From the NCBI GenBank assembly GCA_016648135.1, contig JADDOH010001550.1:1-64000 (forward strand): 64,000 nucleotides of DNA. Direction: 5' to 3'. A program made the position numbers and the translations under genes. The DNA is from Agrypnia vestita (lineage: Eukaryota; Arthropoda; Insecta; Trichoptera; Phryganeidae). The stretch's first letter is position 1, and each line of letters begins with the position of its first letter. Positions 1 to 10,400 of the stretch are shown here, piece by piece. Under the pieces are notes generated by a model. The model had not been told where the DNA came from. It was given only the letters and a program-made list of their open reading frames with translations, and ran no database searches.

Positions 1-1261
1 AAAAAGGTAAGAGAAATTTTGTAACAATACTAACCGTTTTAATAAAATTATGTAACAGGAAATTAAACCTTTCATTAAGAAGAAATGATTTGATTATTTA
101 AAGACGTTTAAATGGATGTGGTTCTTCTACTGAAAGCGTCCAACCCACAAAATGAGTTATAATGGGTTTGTACAGCTCAATTCGATATCTTGGTGTGCTG
201 AAACCGTCCAAACTCTAAGTACTATGGTTCAATATTCAAATTCAATATTTTTCAAACTAAACAAGCACCCAATATAATTAAATGCTTTTTAACGCAAGAA
301 AGAATTCAAAACCAAAGTGACAACCGATTAAACAAACAGATAATCAAAATTTAAAAAACAAAAATAATAAGTAAAAAAAACTGGCAGGTATACAATAATG
401 TCACTTATTAAATATTTGATAGAATACAACCCACATAGAACAAAATAAGTCCTGTTTTTTATACATTTAGAAATTTTCTAGAAAGAATCCAACCTGTAAA
501 ACGTGTCTTATCTTCGTAAATATATTTTTTAAATAATTACTTTAAAAAAACCATAAAAATATTTCTAAAAGAGATCTTTGAGCCCTGTGGAAAAAGATAT
601 GCAATAATGAATTTAATATTAACATTGTGTGAGACATGTCTTGAGGTTTTTAAAAAATTTCCTAAGCTATGTAGAGAGGATGACTGAACAGCAACAAGTC
701 ATTGCTAAGCACAAGACCAACCGACAAGCAGGAGCGACAAAGTCTTCAATGACATACATGTCTTAGAAATTCAGGACCGGAGAGAATGCCTTACATTGCA
801 CACCAGGCCTTGAAGAGGCAATAGTGATGAAGTTGAATCATTTTTTGTAGACATTAGAAAATAAGCTAAAATCATTTTGGATGTTGTATGTAGGTTTAAT
901 CTTCATATCTGTTGTTTCACATGTATTTCTATAAAAATATAGATATCTAATTACCAGCAGCGACATCTGCACTGGTAAATGGAAATGACCAATTTCAACC
1001 ACAGGTGGGGGTAATAAAAATACAACTCAAGACACAACAGTAAGAAACAAGGTGTGCAGATTAAACATATATACAACTTCCAAAATTTGATAGATGTGGT
1101 AGTCTACAATGGGTGGGATTGATGAACATTACATTGTGTAAAGTGATTCCATTCGTACGACAGGCCGTAAGCCCCATGAACACCCAAAAAGGCTTCCATA
1201 CCTGCTTGCCCATAAAAAAATGGCTTCGTCTCCATGAGACATGTACAATATATTTTTTCAC
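1..1261 (-). other. AOX gene B intron 3 (in-window part)
   Basis: Aligns along most of its length with A intron 3 (38674-40207), starting at window base 6. It includes the shared block at 660-870. No other gene is seen. Confidence 0.8.
660..870 (+). repeat. Block shared by intron 3 of genes B and A
   Basis: Matches 39470-39690. In A it reads as an open plus-strand frame ([17 protein letters not shown] and onward, 84 codons); in B the frame is broken by small changes. Probably an old mobile-element remnant inserted before the duplication. Family not recognised. Confidence 0.5.
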
Positions 1262-1419
1262 CTGTACATGCTCATGACCCAACCAGGGCTGCAGAATCCA
1301 CATTGGGTTCCGTTGAAAGTCGCCAGCCTGCTCTGTACGGGATGGAATCCATTCTTGTTGCCAATCCCTTCCACCGTTGTGATCTCCCAGCCGTGGCATG
1401 ACAGAATTAAAACGAGACA
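1262..1419 (-). CDS. AOX: AOX gene B exon 3, second [2Fe-2S] cluster, first half
   Basis: 158 nt, acceptor AATACAG, donor TACAG|GTGAAA. Contains QCGFCSPG. Only five base differences from A, and one residue change (Tyr95 in A, Phe here). Confidence 0.95.
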
Positions 1420-4400
1420 CTGTATTTGATTGAAAGAATGAATTAGGAATATGATATTTGCATTTTAAATATAGTTTGTGTATCACATTGTACTTTATTT
1501 ATAATTAATTCTTAAGTATTTATTATAATGAAAAAGATTATGAATATATGTATATTTTGTTTGTTTTTTATTATTTATTTATTATTTTGTGACCTATAAC
1601 ATTAGTGAAATTTATGAATTGTTACAACCCAGGAAAAAGATCAAAATATCGGCTTATTTCCTCAATTTACTTACTTTCCTAGAGAGGAAAAAGAAAACAA
1701 GAAAAAAGTGACATTATTTATATGTACAGAGGTACATATAAATAATGTAACTTTTTTCTGTGTTTATATATTTTATTTTTATAAAATGCTACAGCTCTCT
1801 TCTATTTTATAAAGAATTTCAACAATATGATAAACTAAATAGACATACCGATAATGTTATGATTTTTTAACTTTAAGTATTACTTATTATTATTTAACGA
1901 TTACTATCTTTCGAAATATAAACGATTCCAATCTTTTAGCACGAAATTATATCTCCTACAGAAACGCATCATGTCTTTTTCGAATACAAAGTTCGCGCAA
2001 TGTGAATTGCGTGGTTGAAGCCAACGATATCGAAACGCCTGATACGCAACAATTCACGGTATTCGTAAAGGGTGTTGATGTACCTAGAGCTTGCCCAACG
2101 TAAATTGGCGTGCGGCGACTTTGGAACTAAACCCGCCCCGCCCGCATCCAGCGGTAACCCCTTGCCCTGTCATTCAGTTTAATCTCGTATTTGCGCGTGA
2201 GCTGTGACATCTTGATTTCCAATATACACTGAATTATGTCCAAAACAGTCCTGCAACACCTTGCAGGTGGTGCAAGAACGATTGCCAATGTAGTTTTAAA
2301 GTTTTGCGAAGCTGAAAAAGCAAATAATCGACCAATATTACCGTTTGACAGGACTCTAGATAGAGCGGCCGCTATTACTGGTTTGTTTCTTTAGTGTAGC
2401 CCGACCAAATTTCTATTATAATAATAATATCATAAAATATATTTGTCAATGTACCGGACACTCTGTATATTTTGTATTGTGTAATAAATTTACACCCTGG
2501 CAACTTCTGTTTCACGACAGGGATGCCCTCCCTCGCACGCCAATTTATATTGGTGGCATTTTTTTTCTAGTTCCTGGTGCAAAATGGTTGAACGCATAAT
2601 ACGCACTGCATTTATTGCATTATTATTGTATTTATTACTGCATTTATTACATTATTACACACTCAAATGGAATTCAACCAGCTTTAAAACTGAGTGCTCA
2701 TGGAAGAGGTCTTGTTATAATAACTAACCATTCTAATCACAGGAGAGAAACAACCGAGATGGGTGTATAAAATCTTGCTTACAGAATTGACCGAAAACAC
2801 TTCCATCTGCTTGGTGCAGGGGTGGTAAACCTTGACGGAGACGATGCACGCTCCGCAGCCGCCCTCGTGGCACATGGACTTGGTCCCTCGAAGGTTGGCG
2901 TGGTTCCTCAGGAAGCTGTTCAGAGATGTTTCAGCTTCAATGTGCGGTACTGTAAGTAGGTATTGTTGGAGTAAAATAAAAAATTAGCACATTGACAATA
3001 CTTTATTTATTATTAGATATTAATAATTTTTTTTTTAACATTTTATTAATCCTATGTTATCAGGCTTCTTCAGCAGGCATCCTATTAAAATTTATCACGA
3101 AACTTAGAAATAAATCCAAAATTTCATAATACTTTGATATACCCACTTGTACCCTTTGCCCTCATATACTGTGTATACAAGTAGGTTTACAGTACAAGCA
3201 CAACACAACTTGGCGTGCGGCAAGATTGGAACTAAAACCCGCCCCGCCCGCACCCGGCGGCAACCCCTCGCCCTGTAATTCAGTACAATTTTGTATTTGC
3301 TCAGGAGCTGTGACATCTTGATTACCAATATACACTGAATTATTATGTCCAAAACAGTCCGGGGTGGTGCAAAAACAATTGCCAATGAAGTATTAAAGTT
3401 TTGCGAAGCTGAAAAAGCAAATAATGGACCAATATTACCGTCTGACAGTTTGACAGATAGAGCGGCCGCCGGGGAGCACGCTGTTACCCGACCAAATTTA
3501 TATTGAAGGCTCTCACACTGGTCACCGGACAGACATTATGTATTGTGTAATAAATTTACAACCTGGCAACTTCTGTTTCGCGACAGGGGTGCCCTCCCCC
3601 GCATGCCAAGTTATAGTGGTGGCACTCTATACTGTTATCTTGCTATTTATCTGTTATACAGAGTGTGACAGAGCTAGCCCACAATACTTTATAGATGGAT
3701 TCCTGTCTTAATTATGAATCGAAAAATTTTAAGCATATTTATATAAATAGTTATAGAGATATACGACATCATTTTTTTTAAAGTTCTGATTTATTTTCTG
3801 TAAAAAGTTCGACTGTCATTATTGTTTGCTCAACGTAAATTGGCGTGCGGCGAATTTGGAACTAAAACCTGCCCGGCCCTCTGGTAACCCCTCGCCCTGT
3901 CATTCAGTTCAATTTTGTATTTGCTCGGGAGCTGTGACATCTTGATTACCAATATACATTGAATTATTATGTCCAAAACATCCTAAACAGTCCGGGATGG
4001 TGCAAGAACAATTGTCAATGAAGTATTAAAGTTTTGCGAAGCTGAAAAAGCAAATAATGGACCGATATTACCGTCTGACAGTTTGTTTCTTTAGTGCTGC
4101 CCGACCAAATTTCTGTTAAAGGCTACGACACCGGTCACCGGACATTATGTATTGTGTAATAAATTTACACCCTGGCAACTACTGTTACGCCCTCAGGGTC
4201 GCATTCTAAAGTAACTTATACCGAATATGGAATATTATTCATTCGTTTCAATACAAGTCAAATAAAATTATAAATACCTAGTTTAAATTGTTCAAGTTTT
4301 TCATCATATTATTTGACTTGTATTGAAGCGAATTATTTTTTATAATCGATATACCTAGGTTAATTTAATGATAGTTCAACGTTTTTGAAAAACGAAAATA

Positions 4401-7400
4401 AATCGGAAATAGTGAAAAAAAAAATGCTAGTTTTGTTGTCACATATCTCTGCTGCGTCTTTCCGCGCTGCTACATTTCTTTCCATACAATATGCGCTTAT
4501 CAAAAACTCTACGCGGATGATCGGTCGACCCATTTGCTTTGCCGATTTTACGATACGGAATAATAATAATAAAAATTATTCATTTTAATCGAAATAAACC
4601 GAATCAAATCGTGTCGAAAATGATTCAATAACGTGTAGTCATCCACTTTACGTAAATGTCGAAAGTTTCAGAGCTCCAGCTAGTCGGAAAGGTGGTAAAA
4701 TCAATTACGAGATTCCACCACGACAAACAGACAAATAGAGTTAAATAAAAGTATCTAAAAACATAACTAACTTGCGCCGACCACTGGATCACTAGGCAGG
4801 CGTCTTAACCACTAGAATAATTATTTGTGTTAAAAATCAAGGGATCATGTCTAGTCAGAATTTTGAAAAAAAAGTTTTTTCTAGTTTTTAAAAGTAGGTA
4901 TTACAGAAATTTTTAAGTCAATATAAGAAATATTAACGGAGTTCTATAAATTTAAAAGAAAGCATTTTATTGCAAATGTTTTCTCAAAATCATATTTTCC
5001 AGATTGGTGACCAAAATATCTCGAAACTACCCGATTGATTTTTTTCTAATTTTACGAATATTTTCTTTTTCCAAAAATCTAGTGTCGACGAAGGTTTTTT
5101 TAAGAATGTATATTTTTTTTAATTTAACAAAAACGAGTCATTTTTAGCGTGAAATCTAAATTTTTACATCGAACCTTCACCATTTTTTACCAAAACTAAT
5201 TTTTAGAAATTCGGAGTGGCACCGCAAAACGCGTTTTTTAATAGGTGCATCACATCCATTTCATAATATTTTTTTATGAGAAGTTGTCTTTAAATAATGT
5301 AGAAAAATATAAATATAAATATAAAATTAATAATTTGTGGTTTTAATAGAAACTACCTCCGATCCGTCACAATAACGGAACATTGGTTTGCGTCTTTGCT
5401 AAGCCCTAGTATATGTTTATTGATAGTATATTTTTGGCAGAGTTGCGGCGGTAGAAACCAAGGGCGGACCCAACTTTGTAGCCAGGGGGGGGTCACATAG
5501 TCGTGGTCAAGTCACAAGAAGTTATAATTTAATTTTGATAATAATAGATACAAGTAAAAAGTAGGTATTTTATTAATAAATGTAAGTACTGTACTTAAAA
5601 ATACCTACCTATATTTAAATAACAAAATCAATTTTTCTTTTACGTCTTCTCCCGAAACGCATTATCACTTCATCTACTTCAATGGGTACGTTTTTATGGA
5701 CGTGGAGAAGTGCCAGTCCAGTTATTGAAGCTCTTAGCCACGATTTGATTTTTCGTAACGTAGAGAAAGATCTTTCGTTGTCGCTACACCAAAATTTTAT
5801 TATATTAGGATACATCTATTGCTACTTGCAACATGCGTAGAGCGACCGGCTCGGGTTTCTGGCCCGAGGTTCATGACCCATCTCCGGCGGTTTAATTTGT
5901 TTTTTTAACCGTGAATTCGAAAGAAATACGGACGTTATACGAAGTTATGGACGGATAGACAGAGAGATGGACAGACGGACGGACAGATAACGAAATAATT
6001 ACTACTTTGTACTAAATGTTAGTTTTAGTACAAATACAAATGTTTTTGTTCTACCTTATTATTTCTACATTCTTAAAATCAATTTTTCATATTTATATAT
6101 AAATTTATTTAATAAAATGTTATTAAAGAGTTAAGGTTATTATTACGGTCGTAAAAACAGGGCGCCAAAGACAGTTACAAACTATCAAGTATTTGGCCCC
6201 CTGTTCTTACGGCATTGATTTAACCCTTGAGAGATGTCGCAGCAAAGTCCGCCGACGTAACTAGTACATATTGCACACTGACGATCTCTAGAAGAAGTGA
6301 ACACTCCACAACAAAGTGCATAAAATTTACGCCCTCGAAAGCAGTAATCAGTCCGCCCTCTAAATAACCGCAGATGTCACTAATGAGACATCTATTTTTT
6401 ACGATTGGAATTTTTAAGAAATATATGTGTAATGAGATTCTTCCGAATTAATAGCATTACACTAGAATACGCCTGAAAAATCATTTCAATTTTTTAAACT
6501 GATTTTTGGACCAGAATTTTCATTCAGAATAGTACTGGATTTTGTTTAATTAACTGATTTTATAAATATTCTGTACAATGAATATGAAAATTTTGAAACC
6601 AGAACATATTTCCTATGTGCAGTGGTGTTGTGGTATTTATCTGAGACTTCAAGTAAAACGTAACGCGTTTTTTAATTCTTTGTCAGATACATAAATATAC
6701 AATTTTAATAATACATACCTAAGTTCTTACATAAGTATACAGTTTATAAATACTTACATAAGTATACAGTTTTAATTATTTTAATAATACATAAGGTATA
6801 CAGTTTTAATAAAACATAAGTACTTACCTACATAAGTATCACAGTTTTAAGATGTTGAAATAAATTTTAATTAATCATATTCGTGCTAGAATTGGTTCAT
6901 ATTCTCAGTAAACAATTTCGTAATAATGTTGCGAATCGTGTAAAATTATTCAACTAAATAGATACATATTAGAGATATGTGGAATGTAAATACAGGGTGT
7001 CTCGTAGCTAGTTCGAAAAGTAAACATCGAAAAAATATTTTTCACTCAGTTAAGCATAGGTTATCAATGTTAGCATTTTTTTTCAATATTTCTGACTTAA
7101 ATTTTGTATACTTATATATTTATAAAATTTACTCGCCTTGATATAGGTCAAAATTATTAAAACCTGGTTAAAAAATCTGGTTAAAATTTCTGCGTTTGGT
7201 GGGGCCGAACGCATTTTTAGGATATATTTTTCGTAATATCTATTTATATAAATAAATAAATAAAACTTGACGTCATTAAATGGCTGGAGGCAGCCCGTGA
7301 CAGAAACCGACGAAGGTGTTCTTGATCCATATCGGATTGTAGGGCCAGAAATTGTAGTGATGAAATAACATTCGTTACAAGTACAAAAAGGGGAAGATGG

Positions 7401-10400
7401 CCTGATAATAATTGCAATTACCAAGCATTCAAATCGTGAGACCACATACATTTATAATGATTTCTCCATCATTTAATCATGATAATTATATCATGATTAG
7501 TTGCTTTAATTAATAGGGGAAACCGGGGTGGGTTGAAACAAAGGTGAGTTGAAACAATGTCGATATCATAGTAACTATAAGTGTTTGAATTACTTTGTCG
7601 TTGCAGTTTGAATTACATTATCACACGCACCAATTCATCAGTATGCACCGATGGTGGTTGGTGAGCAGTAGCACTTCTACGATCTCTGTCCTCGAAAATC
7701 GAACCAAAATAAATTTCCGTTCTTTATTTTAAATTTTTGTAAACTAAGTAACGTTAACAAACTCGTGGTTTATGTGTGACCTAATTTTAGCTTAATTACA
7801 GAACTTTTACAATATAACTTCATTTCGTTTTAAAATTATGAATTTGTAGGTTTTTTATGGTGAAGTACAGAAGGTCGTATTTTTCTTAACTGAGGTTAGT
7901 TGAAACACCTTGTTTCAACTCTCCTCAGATGCAATATCAATATGTATTTAATAAAAAAAAATTATTACATTTCTTATTTCGAAATGTCTAAAAAATATAA
8001 ATGCAAAAGTAACAGAGCGGAGAGTATACAAATGTATAAACTAGCGGCAAATGAGGTAAATTTAAGAAGAAAAAGCCTTCGAGGCGCAGAAAAATCATAC
8101 GACCTCAATTATACTATTTTATAATGCTTCGTTAAAACTAAAACACTAAGATGAAGAAAGCCATAAGCAAGTTAGAATGGGATATGTACAGCCTTGTGTA
8201 TTTTCTATAGAAGAAGAGAATATCTCAAGTGTTTAACAGTTGACTTCAACAGTTAACAATGGTCTCCTTACTAAAGATGCAAGGCGACTTGCTTGAAAAT
8301 ATAATGAAATTATCCTGCTTCTTGGGGTAGAGATAAAATGGTTGGAGAAGTCTGGCTAAAACCAGCGGCTTGACCTTTTCTCTGCGAACCCCTCAAGCTA
8401 AAAATCTGGCAAGAAAAACAAGCCTGCCCTTAATACTCGTATTCGCTTCGGCAGTACATGTACTAAATTGGAATAAAGCTAATGATTTTTTTTAAATTAG
8501 AAGCGTCTTTTAGAGATGCATAAATTTAATGCTGCCGATAACTGGAATATTGACGAGGCAGGAGTGATCACTGTCTAAACTCTAAATAGGATTATTGCTC
8601 GAAAGGGTAAAAGGTCAGTGCATTGAGATCAGCGGAGAGAGGAACTCTAGTTATAGTAGCTCTCGCTGCAAATTCTGTAGAAAATCAAGTACCTACCCAA
8701 TGCTCATTGTTTCTCGTTTTCGAGATAATTTCATTCGCAATGGCCCAACTGGCCGCATTTGGTAAAACTTCAGATTGAATGCAGAAAGATGATTTAAATA
8801 TATTCCTTAATCATTTCAACAGCCATGTCAGGCCTTCGTTTATTGATCACAAATATCAATTATATACATATATGATCATAATGCTTACTTACGTATCTAT
8901 TTGTTTTTTGTTGATTAATCTCAGACCAAGACATTAATTGTGTTGTATTCTCATCAACAAAGCAAAATGTCACTCCTAAAAGGCTTTTTTTTATGTCTAA
9001 AATAATTATTTTAATATACGTTTCAACCCAACTGGGACATTGTTTCTATTCACTATATACACATGTTTCTATTCAATATTACTAGGAGGTTTTCGAACGT
9101 TTCGCTATTTTATAGCTTGTTTGCACTATTATATTATTATAGAACTAATAAGAAAAGAAACAATATTTTTAAAAATGCTTTATTTACAATCTCAACTGTA
9201 AAATTCGGAAAGTTATCACCAGAAATCTAAATTTTGTGTCAACTCACCTCGGTCTCCCCTAGATCGCAGTTAACACGTTGGCCCGAGACACGCACTGGTC
9301 TGAAATAAATGTACACACGAGCAATGCTCGGGTTGAACGGATGCTAAGAATTCACTACATTTTTTCGAAACTCACTGATGCATGGCTAATGCAAAAATAA
9401 TCATTCAGATCTGTTTTCGCTACGTATTTTAGAAATATTATAACCAATGTTGGAGATTTTCTTTTTTAATTACTTATTGTAATGTCTGTAAGTATATCGG
9501 ATTCCGAATCGAGTAACAGGTGCATGCACGCCTGTTCAACAGCTGGGAGGAAGGTTTTAATATCCGCGTGCACGAGTGCGTGTTTTTCTTTGATCGATCT
9601 TGTCATTGAGATATCAAATGAAAATTACTGTAAATACGAGCTTTATTGTCACAAATCAACCGCAAGTCATTCATTCAACCTGAGGGCACTTCTTATCCAG
9701 AGATAGGACGCATTTTACTAACGATATACTGCAGCAACTGGTGCAGCCGTTAACCGCTTAGTACTTGCAATATTTCATTTAGGTACTAAGACACTAAATG
9801 AATAAATATAATAATATTGCGTTTATTAATAGCTACAACATGTTATAAACCAAATCGTTGTAGCGAAACACATTACCAAAACACCCATGCTTAAGTGATG
9901 TATTGTGGCCTCGTTAGAAACCGTTCTCAATATGAGAAGCCAGTATCATTCCCACCGGACTACAAGGGCCATCCATGTGTATTTTTTGTTTATCCCTTTC
10001 CACGATAAAATTTTAAAAAATTGTCCTGAAACATTAAAAATCGCGTTTTTTTGCAAATGTTTCAATAATGTCATTGTAGTTGATTTTAAGTAATCATTCA
10101 CATTCAATACGTTGAAAACAAAAAAGACTGAAAACGTATTGAAAAGGTATCAAAAAGTTTTTTTTGTTGGAAGATTGAGAAACAAAGCAGGTAAATAAAA
10201 ATACCTACTACAAGGCGCATTTACAACAAAATTATTGCAGCCTCACACCTAGACTTACTGCTCTATCGAAGGAAACCTGGAAGTTATTCAAAACAAAGCT
10301 ATAAGATGCATTCTAGGGAGAGGCAAAGATACAAAAATAAATCAATTAATTTCTGTACAATATATATTTTTTTATATTTAATTTTTTTTTAATGATCGGA

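Larger units (their letters stand above)
1420..2782 (-). other. AOX gene B intron 2
   Basis: Holds a short palindrome (about 1705-1755), the plus-strand coding-like block at 1940-2100 and MITE copy 1 (2094-2556). Gene A's intron 2 is larger because of later insertions. Confidence 0.75.
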
